Source of the DNA: Thalassotalea piscium
GTDB taxonomy: Bacteria > Pseudomonadota > Gammaproteobacteria > Enterobacterales > Alteromonadaceae
NCBI RefSeq assembly: GCF_030295935.1
Contig: NZ_AP027362.1
Span: forward strand, 1,302,001-1,366,000
Direction of reading: 5' to 3'
DNA length: 64,000 bases
Every line of letters starts with the position of its first letter. The stretch's first letter is position 1. Of the stretch, positions 47,026 to 56,564 are shown piece by piece. Under the pieces are notes generated by a model. It searched no databases. It was not told the DNA's origin and saw only the letters and a list, made by a program, of their open reading frames with translations. The translations under genes were made by a program, and so were the position numbers.

Positions 47026-47175
47026 GCTAACTCCTTGTTTAATTTTATAAAATTCAAATTGCTCTACAATTTACTATGCTTCCCAACACAGTAAAACCTT
47101 AACTAATAAAGGATTAACATGGTTGAATAAAGCGACAATAGCTATTATTAATGGTTAGAACGAGTTGCGAGCGAC

Positions 47176-47493
47176 TTAATGCTTCTGTTCAGTTTTAATT
47201 TTAATTTTTACTTTATTTTTTTTGAAATACCACACCATCACAGGTATTTCGATAAGTCCGTATGTGATCAATGTAAACCAAAACCAATTTACTTGGCCAA
47301 CAATCAAGTTAAACTCTTGTCCTGTATCCCAATAAGTTGAACCGACGATGATAAGCGCCAACCCAGAAGCAAAAATGTCATAAAACGATATTCGATTAAA
47401 GCTATTACCTGCAAGTTTTGGGTATACAGATAGATAAGCTACAAATACAATTATTAAATTTAGTGCGACAATAAAAAACTCAATACTTCCCAT
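47176..47493 (-). CDS. Small membrane protein, 105 residues
   Basis: Three predicted helices (about 5-24, 38-54, 67-90) start from MGSIEFFIVALNLIIVFVAY and end in a Lys-rich tail (KKNKVKIKIKTEQKH). I do not recognise it. It lies upstream of the 61-residue membrane protein on the same strand, 150 bases apart, so a shared transcript is possible. Confidence 0.6.
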   Translation of the reverse strand: MGSIEFFIVALNLIIVFVAYLSVYPKLAGNSFNRISFYDIFASGLALIIVGSTYWDTGQEFNLIVGQVNWFWFTLITYGLIEIPVMVWYFKKNKVKIKIKTEQKH

Positions 47494-47842
47494 TGTTTTA
47501 GAAATTCCCTAATAAAAATTAATCATTTAATACTGACCAAATTGGTCGCCAATCTAATAAACTTTGGGTCCGTTAAATTTCGGGGCTATTTATAACTAAA
47601 TAAGTGTTTTTTTGCAACAATTTATTAACAGGTAGCTGGCTCTATTATGCCGCAGACAATGTCAAGTCATAGTGTTTATTTAATTATTCAAGGCTTAAAG
47701 GTACCCACGATATAAAACAAGTCCTAACTATTTTTTAAATGCATACCTCATTGTATCAGTTGAATTTGGCAGGTAAGATTTGAAATTTGGCAGATAGTTA
47801 ACTCCACTAGATAAAAAGGCATTAGTGCACACTACTAATGCT
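47494..47842. other. Gene-free stretch downstream of miaE
   Basis: Apart from the miaE terminator at its right edge I see nothing coding or clearly structured here. Confidence 0.5.
47812..47841 (-). terminator. Rho-independent terminator of miaE
   Basis: On the minus strand GCATTAGT (47841-47834), a 7-base loop and ACTAATGC (47826-47819) are followed by CTTTTTAT. Confidence 0.8.
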
Positions 47843-48607
47843 TTATATTAATTGAGGCACACCACTATGAAATTTGAAATCTGAGTCTGTACTTAAGATA
47901 AGTTCTGCTTCAACTTTGCCAAAATGTGCTACTTTTGCGGTGATATCTTCAGTTGATATTGATTGTGCTAGCGCTAAATAGTCTTGGTAATGTCGGGCTT
48001 CAGAGCGTAATAAAGACATATAAAAATCCCCCAAGCGCTTATCTACATGTGAGGCAAGCTTAGCAAAGCGTTCACAAGATCTTGCCTCAATGTATGCGCC
48101 ACAAATAAGCTTATCAATTAAGGTGTCAGGTTCATGCGTTTTAACGTGTTTAAGCATCCCCTTTGCGTACCGTGAAGGTGTGATGCTTTTATACTCAACA
48201 TTGTAGTGATCCATCATTTCTAATACTTGGTAGAAATGATGTAATTCTTCTTTGATTAGCAAAATCATTTTATCAATTAAGTCTTGGCCGTAGGGGGAGT
48301 TAGATTTTGGAATAACAGATTTTGTTAATTTATTTTTAGCCGCTAGATCTTGCCAATTGCCTTCTCTTTTATAGATAAATTGCTCAAAAGGCTTTAGCCA
48401 GGCTAACAGGGCGTCGCCGCCTTCTTTATCAACAGCATATTTGCGGATCAAGTACATGGCGCTTTGGGATGCTTTAAGTTCGCAAATTAAGTGATCTAGT
48501 AAGAGCATGGTAAAATTTTCAGGCTTAATCGCTTCTTCAACCCATGCATCGGGTGTTTCGCATTTTAAAAAGGTTAATATGGGGGCTAAAAGTTTGTGAT
48601 TTGACAC
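47843..48607 (-). CDS. miaE: tRNA-(ms2io6A37) hydroxylase MiaE
   Basis: This 254-residue ferritin-like di-iron protein hydroxylates the isopentenyl group of ms2i6A37 in tRNA. The metal-binding set is visible as ELKASQS, KEELHHFYQVLEMM (E-x-x-H), GAYIEARSCERF and EARHYQDYL (E-x-x-H). The length is usual for the gammaproteobacterial form. The gene is monocistronic with its own terminator. Confidence 0.93.
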   Translation of the reverse strand: MSNHKLLAPILTFLKCETPDAWVEEAIKPENFTMLLLDHLICELKASQSAMYLIRKYAVDKEGGDALLAWLKPFEQFIYKREGNWQDLAAKNKLTKSVIPKSNSPYGQDLIDKMILLIKEELHHFYQVLEMMDHYNVEYKSITPSRYAKGMLKHVKTHEPDTLIDKLICGAYIEARSCERFAKLASHVDKRLGDFYMSLLRSEARHYQDYLALAQSISTEDITAKVAHFGKVEAELILSTDSDFKFHSGVPQLI

Positions 48608-48728
48608 TTAGAGGTAAATCCGACATTAAAATTACTGATGCACATTATTTTATCACCCCCTAGAAAATTTTTCGCTAGTTAAATTTTCACGGTGATTATC
48701 TGTAGACATTATCACCGTGAGTGACATT

Positions 48729-48920
48729 TTAGGAATTTAGTTTTTCAAACTCTTTCCTTGCCTCATCTTTTGTCATTCCATACTTTTCTTGCATCTTACC
48801 CTGAAATTTTTCAAGGTTACCGTCGATTTCATCTAAGTCGTCATCGGTTAACTTAGCCCAATTTGCTTTAAGCGAGCCAGAAATTTGCTTCCATTTACCT
48901 TTAATTATGTCGTTATTCAT
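48729..48920 (-). CDS. CsbD family stress protein
   Basis: This 63-residue protein starts MNNDIIKGKWKQISGSLKAN and contains WAKLTDDDLDEIDGNLEKFQGKMQEKYG, the CsbD core. These are small hydrophilic proteins induced in general stress in many bacteria; the molecular role is unknown. GGAGC lies upstream of the start. A CACGGTGAT/ATCACCGTG inverted repeat lies after the stop (about 48689-48718) without a good T run. Confidence 0.9.
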   Translation of the reverse strand: MNNDIIKGKWKQISGSLKANWAKLTDDDLDEIDGNLEKFQGKMQEKYGMTKDEARKEFEKLNS

Positions 48921-49466
48921 AATATTGCTCCTTTACTCGTTATCATTTTTGGTACCCCATACAAAGGGCGATTGTTTATTTAATGTCCATTTAGATATTC
49001 AAAATGCATACCAACTCATAGTTAACTGATTTTTAACAAAAAAATATTATATAAGAGAGTTAATCCGTGCTGTTGTGTAATAATTACCTAATATTAGGTA
49101 ATAACTACACATTAACCTTGTTTAATGTTTTATGGTTTATAACGTTGAAAGTAACATCGCATTTCTTTGTTGCTTAGGTTTCATATTTCCGAGCAACGCT
49201 TGCAAGCGTTAATTTTTAAAGCCTAGCGCTGCGCGTGTTAAAAAGAAACCTAACAAAATAAGTTTATAATACGGAAAAAATTGTTGGTTGGTCTGATATT
49301 TGCCTTAATTACTGTATAAATTGTAACTTATCAAAAGATAACGGCTGGCATTGACCCATTTTATTAATTTTACTTTGACTAACAATAAAGCATTACTAAA
49401 CATACATTGTGCTTATGTATTGTTTTTTACAGCTTAAGTACTTTACCCAATTAATGAGCGTATAAC
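48921..49466. other. Long intergenic region between csbD and the FNT gene
   Basis: It is AT-rich and divergent, so it must hold promoters for both sides. It also holds the palindromic structure at 49174-49253. I see no gene in it. Confidence 0.5.
49174..49253. other. Structured palindromic element, possible RNA or mobile repeat
   Basis: TTAGGTTTC (49174-49182) and GAAACCTAA (49245-49253) are outer inverted arms. Inside are the perfect 16-bp palindrome AACGCTTGCAAGCGTT (49195-49210) and a GC-rich segment CTAGCGCTGCGCG. The GC-rich core stands out in AT-rich surroundings. It may be a short repeat with inverted ends or an RNA; no family is recognised. Confidence 0.45.
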
Positions 49467-50408
49467 ATGATAAAAAAACAAAACTCTGAATCATTAAAAG
49501 ATCAAAGAAGAGGCGCTAAAAGTATAGATGCAATAAAAGAACGCTTAGAACATAACGCGGTAGAGCGAGGAGATAAAGATCGACGTAAAGAGCGTAGAAT
49601 GGAATCTGATCAATACCAACAAGTTATTGTAAAGCGTATAGATGAAACTTTTAGGCACCCAGACGATATATTGCAGCTCGCTATTCATGAAGGAAAAAGC
49701 CAAATAGAGCGTCCGAAGCTCAGCTTGTTATTATCGTCAATTGCAGCGGGGATGATAATAGGTTTTACTGTTCTTGCAGTAGCAGTAATGGCAAGTATAT
49801 TAGGTGATTTAGAAGGAATTAACCGTGTGTTAGTCGCACTGGTGTATCCGCTTGGGTTTGTATTATGTATTTTAAGTAGAACTCAACTGTTTACTGAACA
49901 TACTGCTACGGCGGTCTATCCTTTACTTGATGGTGCGGCAAGTGGCATAGGCGTTTTAAAGCTGTGGTCGATTGTTATATTAGGCAATTTAAGTGGCGGC
50001 TTTATTATTGCTCTTTTGCTAAGCAGTGCCGAGTCTGTTATTCATGCCCGAGAAGGATACCTGCTGGTTGCCAACCATGTATTAGCATATGAGGCAGGTA
50101 GTCTATTTGTTAGTGCAATTCTTGCTGGGTGGTTAATGGCTATAGGTGCTTGGACTATCCTGTCTACGCATTCTACTCCAGGTCAGATCTTGTGTATTTA
50201 CGTTGTCACCTTTTTGATTGGTATTGGTGGCTTACACCATTCTATTGCTGGCTCTGTTGAGCTATTTGTTGGCTACTTAATGTCTCCAACTATATCACTT
50301 TCAATGATTTTCCCAGTAATTGGCATTATTTTATTAGGTAATGCCATTGGTGGAAGTATTTTTGTTGCCTTGTTGAATTACGGGCATATTCGAGGGTTGA
50401 ATAAATAA
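49467..50408 (+). CDS. Formate/nitrite transporter (FNT) family protein, YfdC-like
   Basis: This 313-residue protein has a 70-residue charged N-terminal extension (DQRRGAKSIDAIKERL... GDKDRRKERR) and then an FNT channel fold with six helices, including GMIIGFTVLAVAVMAS, RTQLFTEHTATAVYPLLDG and GNAIGGSIFVALLNYGH. The long charged tail and the LFTEH motif are those of YfdC-type members rather than FocA or NirC. Substrate unknown. It starts the FNT-GATase-VTT group on this strand. Confidence 0.85.
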   Translation: MIKKQNSESLKDQRRGAKSIDAIKERLEHNAVERGDKDRRKERRMESDQYQQVIVKRIDETFRHPDDILQLAIHEGKSQIERPKLSLLLSSIAAGMIIGFTVLAVAVMASILGDLEGINRVLVALVYPLGFVLCILSRTQLFTEHTATAVYPLLDGAASGIGVLKLWSIVILGNLSGGFIIALLLSSAESVIHAREGYLLVANHVLAYEAGSLFVSAILAGWLMAIGAWTILSTHSTPGQILCIYVVTFLIGIGGLHHSIAGSVELFVGYLMSPTISLSMIFPVIGIILLGNAIGGSIFVALLNYGHIRGLNK

Positions 50409-50459
50409 CAGTTAGCGCAGTGATAGTTTTTTACAAATTTATTATCTTAAGGAGTCATT

Positions 50460-51212
50460 TTGCCTAATATTACAAAACCTAGAATAGCAATAACCGGACC
50501 CAATAACTCAGGGGTCACTGCTTGGCTGTTCACTGCGTTAAATATAAGGCTTGCTGGTGGGTGTCCAGTGAGAGTTACGCCAAATTCTTTTGATGGTATG
50601 TTCGATTATGATGGCGTAATTATTGGTGGAGGCTCCGATATTCACCCAGAGCATTACATAAAAGAGGACGCTCCTAAGGTAAAACGCTCTTTTTGGCTTA
50701 AATTAAAAGAATGCCTAATGTATCCAATGGAGCTGATTAATAAAGTAGGGTCGTCGCATTACGATAAAGAGCGTGACGAAATGGAAATACAATTTATTCA
50801 TTATGCATTAGATAATAATTTACCCCTGTTAGGGATTTGTCGAGGGCACCAATTACTCAACGCTGAGTTAGGTGGTTCAATGTACGAATCTACATTACCT
50901 CTGTTAGCAAAAGAGGCAAGAATTCGAAGCCCCTTTCCTCGTAAAAAAGTGCTTTATACCACTAACGATTCGTTAATTTCAAAAATTGCGGGAGATGACC
51001 CCCTAAAAGTTAATGCAATACATTCTCAAGCGATTGCTAAGCCAGCACAAACATTGGAAGTTACGGCTAAAGAGGTGGCTGGAATTAACCAAGTAGTTGA
51101 AGCTAAAAATAGCGATAAAGTACTGGGAGTGCAGTGGCACCCCGAATACTTATTCTATATGAAGGCTCATCGTAAAATTTTTAATTGGTTAATAAAGGAG
51201 GCAAGAAAATGA
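50460..51212 (+). CDS. Class I glutamine amidotransferase-like hydrolase (PuuD-like, peptidase C26)
   Basis: This 250-residue protein has the nucleophile C127 in LLGICRGHQLLNAELGG and the His-Glu pair in VQWHPEYLF, plus IIGGGSDIHPEHY near the N-terminus, matching gamma-glutamyl-GABA hydrolases. The start is TTG 50460, set by AAGGAG at 50449-50454; no ATG or GTG fits. It overlaps the next gene by 4 bases. The substrate could be a gamma-glutamyl amine, but no polyamine genes are near. Confidence 0.85.
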   Translation: MPNITKPRIAITGPNNSGVTAWLFTALNIRLAGGCPVRVTPNSFDGMFDYDGVIIGGGSDIHPEHYIKEDAPKVKRSFWLKLKECLMYPMELINKVGSSHYDKERDEMEIQFIHYALDNNLPLLGICRGHQLLNAELGGSMYESTLPLLAKEARIRSPFPRKKVLYTTNDSLISKIAGDDPLKVNAIHSQAIAKPAQTLEVTAKEVAGINQVVEAKNSDKVLGVQWHPEYLFYMKAHRKIFNWLIKEARK

Positions 51213-51865
51213 AAAATAAAAGTATTATTAAGTTAAGTATAGTTATTTTTGCTGTATTGGCGCTCGGTGTTTTATATTTTTTTACTCCTTTTAGTGACTA
51301 TTTAGCAATTGATAACATTACTCAATTAGTGAGTGATGTTCCGAGTAATTCATTAACTGCTTTTGCTTTTTTAGGCGTATTTCTTGTTGGTGGAGCGCTT
51401 TTAATTCCCATCCCTTTAATAGCACTTACTGTGAGCTTAGTTTTTAATATTTGGGTAAGTGTTTTAATTTGTTTAGTTGGCTTTATTTTGGCTAGCCTCA
51501 GTGGTTACAGTATCGGACGTGTTATTGGCGCTGACATTTTTGGTGAAAAAATGAAAAAACATACTGATACTCTAAAAGATAAAATGGATAGCAAAGGTAC
51601 ATGGGCCATTCTCGCTTTAAGGCTTGCGCCTACACCGCCATTTACTGCGACTAGTATTCTGGCTGGTTCGCTAGAGATAAATATCTTCAAATTTATTATA
51701 GGGTCGACAATAGGAATTGCTCCTCTGGGGTTAAGTGCTGTGTTTTTTGGTAAGGGAGCATTAGAACTAATGAAAGAGCCTTCTGGCTTAGCTGTGTCAT
51801 CCATCGCTGCCGCTGTTATTCTATTTACTGTTTATTATCTGATTAAACAAAAGAATACAGAGTAG
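51209..51865 (+). CDS. VTT/DedA-superfamily (TVP38/TMEM64-like) membrane protein
   Basis: This 218-residue inner-membrane protein has five or so helices and the VTT core GYSIGRVIGADIFGEKM, RLAPTPPFTATSILAGSLEI and STIGIAPLGLSAVFFGKG, the re-entrant loops of the family, which is thought to move or flip lipids. The start is ATG 51209 within an ATGA overlap, with AAAGGAGG at 51194-51201. It is translationally coupled to the hydrolase gene. Confidence 0.87.
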   Translation: MKNKSIIKLSIVIFAVLALGVLYFFTPFSDYLAIDNITQLVSDVPSNSLTAFAFLGVFLVGGALLIPIPLIALTVSLVFNIWVSVLICLVGFILASLSGYSIGRVIGADIFGEKMKKHTDTLKDKMDSKGTWAILALRLAPTPPFTATSILAGSLEINIFKFIIGSTIGIAPLGLSAVFFGKGALELMKEPSGLAVSSIAAAVILFTVYYLIKQKNTE

Positions 51866-51889
51866 ACACCCCTAATTTACCTTATTTTA

Positions 51890-52073
51890 GGGCGTGTTGA
51901 TCTTTGCTGTACATTTTTTGCAGCGATTTATTTGGTGTTTATACAAGGCTGAACTTATGTAATGGGGTTGTTCTCCATAAATAAGTGAAAACGCCGTAGA
52001 AAAACCAAAGAAGCGCTGTCCTACGAATACGTTTAATTCGTACAAAATTTGTGCTCGAAAAATCAACACGCCC
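51890..52073. mobile_element. MITE, GGGCGTGTTGAT type, complete
   Basis: GGGCGTGTTGAT at 51890 and ATCAACACGCCC ending at 52073 are perfect terminal inverted repeats around 184 bp without a gene. A TA flanks both sides. A second, incomplete copy lies at 44318. Related ends (GGGTCTGTTGAT) bound the element at 56565, so all three may be mobilised by the same transposase. Confidence 0.88.
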
Positions 52074-52284
52074 TAGTGATTTAACGTAGTATTGTTATCC
52101 CAAGTAAAATAGGGACGTAGTTATCGTTTATGCAGAGTTATTTTAGTCTCTTATTTTTATGTTAAACCCAGTAGCCAAAAGATTTAGCACATAGCAATTT
52201 ACTAATATTGTGTTTATTATCTGGTTATAGACAAAATACTGAACATCCATGTCAAATACACAAAAATAAAATAGGGATAACATC

Positions 52285-54144
52285 ATGAAAACCATGCTTT
52301 CACTGGTAGCTGTGTCGCTTTTAGCCGCATGCCAGCCAAATACCGACTCTCAAAATCAATCTAATAATGCTTCAGCAGTTAAGCCAACAGCAGTTGAACA
52401 AACTCAGTTATCAGAAACTCAGCGACTGAATGAGTGGTTTGCTGTTAAGTATGAAGAGCAACTTCAATTAAGTCCTCTTATGATGACCTTTCTTGGCCGC
52501 AAAGATAAATACGACCAACTTGATGATATGAGTGAAGCTGCTGAAAAACAAAAATTAGAGTTACAACGATTATCAGTTGAGGAGCTTAAAAATAATTTTG
52601 ATTATCAAAAGCTGGATCAAGAAGGGAAAATCTCTTATGACATTTGGGTGTATCAATACGAACAAGCAAAAGCTGGGCAAGCGTTTAACAAAAATGCCTA
52701 TATATTTACTCAATTTAACGGTATTCAATCATTTGCCGCTCAGTTCTTAATTAATTTTCATAAGGTAACTGAAGAAAGTGATATGACTGCTTACAACAAG
52801 CGTATTAAGGAAGTAGCGAGGGTTATCGATCAGTTATTGGTTAGGGCAAAACAAAATGCTAACGAGGGCGTTAGACCACCAAGATTTGCTTATCAAGGGG
52901 TTATTGCTGAAGCGAAAAACTTAATTACTGGTGCACCGTTTACTGAAGGTGAAGACTCACCCCTTTGGTCTGATGCAAAAAGAAAAGTGACATCTTTAGT
53001 TGAAGCCAATAAAATTGACCAAGCAAGGGCAACTGAGCTTCAAGAGCAAGCAAGGGATGCCTTATTAACAAGCTTTCAGCCAAGTTATCAAACCTTAGCG
53101 GCTTGGTTTGAAGCAGATATTGTGAATACTCCCGAAATTGCTCAAGGGGTCTCTAGCCAACCTAATGGTAAAGCATTTTATGATCATCAATTAAGTGCTT
53201 CAACAACGACCGATTTAAACGCAGAAGAAATTCATTCTATTGGTCTTGCTGAAGTTGCTCGAATTACAACTGAAATGTTAAAAATTAAAGATAAAGTTGG
53301 ATTTGAAGGTGACTTACAAGCATTTTTCAACTTTATAAAAACTGATGACCAATTCTTCTTTAGTAACACCGATGAAGGTAGGCAAGGGTATATAGATGAA
53401 ACAGAAGCTCACCTAGCGGTTATCAATAAAAAATTGCCAGAGTTTTTTGGTGTACTTCCTAAAGCAGATCTAGTGGTTAAGCGTGTAGAGCCATTTAGAG
53501 AACAAGATGGCGCTGCTCAACATTACTTCCCAGGTACACCAGACGGTTCTCGACCAGGAGTTTATTATGCGCATTTATCTGATATGCGCTCGATGCCAAA
53601 AAATGAAATGGAGGGTGTGGCTTATCATGAAGGTAATCCGGGCCATCATATGCAAATATCTATAGCTCAAGAGTTAACTTCTGTTCCTCAGTTTAGAACG
53701 CAAGCGAGCTTTACCGCCTATAGTGAAGGGTGGGGCTTATATTCAGAGTTATTGGCTAAAGAAATGGGAGGTTATCAAGATGATTTCTCTGACTTTGGAC
53801 GTTTAGTTAATGAAATGTGGCGAGCGGTACGTTTAGTAGTAGATACTGGTTTACACGCGAAAGGCTGGACAGAACAACAAGCGGTTGCTTATTTCAAAGA
53901 GAAAACACCCATTGCTGAAGAAGCTATTTTATCTGAGGTTAGGCGATACCTAGTATTACCTGGGCAAGCCACATCTTATAAAATAGGTATGCTTAAAATT
54001 GTTGAATTAAGATCTCAGGCTGAAAAAGCACTCGGTGATAAGTTTGATATTCGAGGTTTTCACGACACTATTTTAGGTGGTGGGGCAATGCCATTAACCA
54101 TACTTGAACGTCGAGTACATGATTGGATTAACACAATTAAATAA
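52285..54144 (+). CDS. DUF885 family lipoprotein, probable zinc metallopeptidase (second paralogue)
   Basis: This 619-residue protein has a lipoprotein signal with lipobox LLAAC (C16), a Ser/Gln/Asn-rich linker and the DUF885 domain. The zinc site is H448-E-G-N-P-G-H-H in YHEGNPGHHMQIS; FTAYSEGWGLYSELLAKE and MWRAVRLVVDTGLHAKGW follow. It is clearly related to the protein at 13.6 kb but differs in much of the N-terminal half, so the duplication is old. AGGGAT precedes ATG 52285. A terminator follows. Confidence 0.9.
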   Translation: MKTMLSLVAVSLLAACQPNTDSQNQSNNASAVKPTAVEQTQLSETQRLNEWFAVKYEEQLQLSPLMMTFLGRKDKYDQLDDMSEAAEKQKLELQRLSVEELKNNFDYQKLDQEGKISYDIWVYQYEQAKAGQAFNKNAYIFTQFNGIQSFAAQFLINFHKVTEESDMTAYNKRIKEVARVIDQLLVRAKQNANEGVRPPRFAYQGVIAEAKNLITGAPFTEGEDSPLWSDAKRKVTSLVEANKIDQARATELQEQARDALLTSFQPSYQTLAAWFEADIVNTPEIAQGVSSQPNGKAFYDHQLSASTTTDLNAEEIHSIGLAEVARITTEMLKIKDKVGFEGDLQAFFNFIKTDDQFFFSNTDEGRQGYIDETEAHLAVINKKLPEFFGVLPKADLVVKRVEPFREQDGAAQHYFPGTPDGSRPGVYYAHLSDMRSMPKNEMEGVAYHEGNPGHHMQISIAQELTSVPQFRTQASFTAYSEGWGLYSELLAKEMGGYQDDFSDFGRLVNEMWRAVRLVVDTGLHAKGWTEQQAVAYFKEKTPIAEEAILSEVRRYLVLPGQATSYKIGMLKIVELRSQAEKALGDKFDIRGFHDTILGGGAMPLTILERRVHDWINTIK

Positions 54145-54156
54145 TGTTTAGCGCAT

Positions 54157-54190
54157 AAAAAAGCTCAGTAATAACTACTGAGCTTTTTTT
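54157..54190 (+). terminator. Rho-independent terminator of the DUF885 gene
   Basis: AAAAAAGCTCAGTA (54157-54170), loop ATAAC and TACTGAGCTTTTTTT form a strong hairpin and T run 13 bases after the stop. Confidence 0.92.
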
Positions 54191-54199
54191 ATTATACTT

Positions 54200-54364
54200 A
54201 TTAACCTGAATTAGGGATAAGCTAAGTACACCAAAGCTACGATTTTTATGCGTATCTGCGTTTAATTTGTTAGGGCGGGTAGATTTTACTGTAAGAATTT
54301 AACTGAATCATCATCATTAAAGTCAAATAATTACAAACCCCGTTAACCCGAACTGAAATTAATT
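54200..54364. mobile_element. Degenerate MITE, AACCTGAGTTCGG type
   Basis: ATTAACCTGAATTAGGGATA and the inverse GTTAACCCGAACTGAAATTAATT-like end bound 165 bp. The inner part GATAAGCTAAGTACACCAAA and GTATCTGCG also occurs in the MITE at 63064, so it is an older, shorter copy. Its right end touches the bamE stop codon. Confidence 0.75.
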
Positions 54365-54706
54365 AATCATAGGTGTATAAAAGCTCTCAGGTAATTCAAA
54401 ATCACCTTCTGCAGAAATTAATTTATTGTCTTTAAATTTAATAATAAATTTTTTATTACTATCAAATTCAGAGTTTCGACCAGACTTAAAACGATAGACA
54501 TAATGCCATACGTCGGGGTTAAAACTATCTGCAACAACTGGGCTGCCAAGTACATACTTAACTTGCTCTTTAGTCATTTCAATTTGAAGTTTATCAATAT
54601 CTTTTTGTTCTAGGTAGTTGCCTTGAGGTATATCAATTCGGTAAACCCAGCTTGAGCAGGCAGTAATTGATAAACATAAAACAACGGCAAATAATCGAAA
54701 TAACAT
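54359..54706 (-). CDS. bamE: Outer membrane assembly lipoprotein BamE
   Basis: ATG 54706 gives MLFRLFAVVLCLSITACSSW, a lipoprotein signal with lipobox ITAC. The mature part has GNYLEQKDIDKLQIEMTKEQ and VKYVLGSPVVADSFNPDVWHYVY, the BamE/SmpA core. BamE stabilises the BamA-BamD interaction in beta-barrel assembly. An upstream in-frame ATG at 54721 adds five residues. The order nadK-recN-bamE is that of E. coli. Confidence 0.93.
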   Translation of the reverse strand: MLFRLFAVVLCLSITACSSWVYRIDIPQGNYLEQKDIDKLQIEMTKEQVKYVLGSPVVADSFNPDVWHYVYRFKSGRNSEFDSNKKFIIKFKDNKLISAEGDFELPESFYTPMIN

Positions 54707-54799
54707 GATACTAGTAGGCATCCTTTAACAAATGAAGTGGGATAATAACTAAGCAGGCAATGAGTTACAAAGAAATTTTACTATTTTATGGTAATTTAT

Positions 54800-56464
54800 T
54801 TAACCAGCGAGTAATTCTTGTGCGTTTGCTAAGCTATTGTCAGTAATTTTATCGCCCGCTAATAAACGCGCAATTTCTTGGACTCTACCTTGTTCACTAA
54901 GTTCCGTAACCGTTGTTTCTGTATGCTCTCCGTCTGTTAACTTAGCAACAAACAGTTGCTGTCTACCTTTACTTGCCACCTGCGGTAAATGAGTTACACA
55001 AATTACTTGAGTGCTATGAGCTAGTTGTTGAAGTTTCTTACCCACCATAGTAGCAGTAGGCCCGCTAATACCAACATCTACTTCGTCAAATATAAGTGTT
55101 GGTGTAATCACCTTGGCTGAAAGAATAACTTGCATAGCCAAGCTTATTCTTGATAGCTCACCACCTGAAGCAACCTTGTTCATGGCTTCTAATGCTTGTC
55201 CAGGGTTTAAACTTACTAAAAATTCAACGTTGTCATAGCCCGAAGTACTAATTTTATCTGATGGGTTAGCATTTACATTAATCGCAAATTTACCATGTGG
55301 CATGTTAAGCTCATTCATACTTGCGCTTATTAGCTTACTTAGTTTATTAGCAGACTTTGTTCTTGAGTCTGAAAGTTGTTCGGCTGCGTTTAAATAAGCG
55401 AGTTTAGCTTGTTCTATTTCATCGGCTACTATTGCAAGTCTAGATTCGTCAGCCCCCATTTGTTGTAATTCAAGATTAAGTTGTTGATGTAATTCAAATA
55501 GACTCTCAGGCGTTATTTGATGCTTTTTGGCCAGTTGAATAATTTGTGAGTAGCGCTCTTCTATTACTTGATAGCCCTGTGGATCTAATTCTAGACGCTC
55601 ATAGTAATGAGTTAATTCGCTTGCAGCGTCTTCGGTTTGAATTAATGCGCTATTAACTTGTTCAACAAGAGGGGTTAAGCTTTTATCTAAAACAGACAAT
55701 TGTGATAATTGCTCTGCTATACGGCGTAACTGATCAACCACATTAAACTGCTCATCATCACTTAAAATTTGTAGCGTTTGCAGTGCTTGATTAAGAATGT
55801 GTTGGCCATTACTTTGCTTTGTGTATTCAATTTCTAAACTTTCAAATTCGCCTTGTTGAATAGAAAATTCATTTAATTCATTTACTTGATATTGCAGTAA
55901 TTGCTGTTTTGCGTCTCGTTGAATTTTGCTCTCAAGTAATAAATCATACTCTCGCGTTAATTCTTTGTGTTTATTATAGTAATGTTTAACATTTTCGATA
56001 AGGTCATGATGAGTCGCATACTGGTCAAGTATATTGCGCTGCTCTACCGCTTTTGTAATTAATTGGTGATCATGTTGACCATGAATATTTATTAATAACT
56101 GTCCCATTTCTTTGAGTTGTGCAAGGGGCACTTGGCTGCCATTGATATAGGCTTTCGAACGACCTTCCGCTGATATTACTCGGCGAAGTATACATTCATT
56201 ATCTAGGAGTAAATCGTGGTGGGTTAACCATTTTAGCGCTTTAGGGTTTTTACTAACATCAAAAGTGGCTGCGAGTTCTGCTTTTTTACAGTTAGGTCTA
56301 ACTACATTAGTAACGGCTCTATCCCCTAAACATAAGCCTAAGGCATCGATAGCAATAGACTTGCCAGCACCTGTTTCACCAGTAATGGTAGTCATGCCCT
56401 GTTGCCAGTCAATATCAAGAGAGCGTACGATTGCAAAATTTTGAATATTAAGTTGTAAAAGCAT
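54800..56464 (-). CDS. recN: DNA repair protein RecN
   Basis: This 554-residue SMC-like ATPase helps double-strand break repair. Walker A is TGETGAGKSIAIDAL near residue 30; a long coiled-coil region (about 150-370) follows; the C-terminal half has VASGGELSRISLAMQ (signature) and TLIFDEVDVGISG (Walker B). The length equals E. coli (553). No LexA box is convincing in the short upstream region, which runs into the MITE. Confidence 0.96.
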   Translation of the reverse strand: MLLQLNIQNFAIVRSLDIDWQQGMTTITGETGAGKSIAIDALGLCLGDRAVTNVVRPNCKKAELAATFDVSKNPKALKWLTHHDLLLDNECILRRVISAEGRSKAYINGSQVPLAQLKEMGQLLINIHGQHDHQLITKAVEQRNILDQYATHHDLIENVKHYYNKHKELTREYDLLLESKIQRDAKQQLLQYQVNELNEFSIQQGEFESLEIEYTKQSNGQHILNQALQTLQILSDDEQFNVVDQLRRIAEQLSQLSVLDKSLTPLVEQVNSALIQTEDAASELTHYYERLELDPQGYQVIEERYSQIIQLAKKHQITPESLFELHQQLNLELQQMGADESRLAIVADEIEQAKLAYLNAAEQLSDSRTKSANKLSKLISASMNELNMPHGKFAINVNANPSDKISTSGYDNVEFLVSLNPGQALEAMNKVASGGELSRISLAMQVILSAKVITPTLIFDEVDVGISGPTATMVGKKLQQLAHSTQVICVTHLPQVASKGRQQLFVAKLTDGEHTETTVTELSEQGRVQEIARLLAGDKITDNSLANAQELLAG

Positions 56465-56564
56465 AGTTAAAAAACACTGTATATAATCATAGGTGTTAAT
56501 TTATACAGTATTATTTGCTTTTGCAATAGTTAAATTACATCAGTAAAAATTTTTTTTACTTTAA

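Noticed and set aside
48689-48718. CACGGTGAT/ATCACCGTG hairpin as csbD terminator
   Set aside because: No T run follows on the minus strand; it could equally be a regulatory or processing structure.
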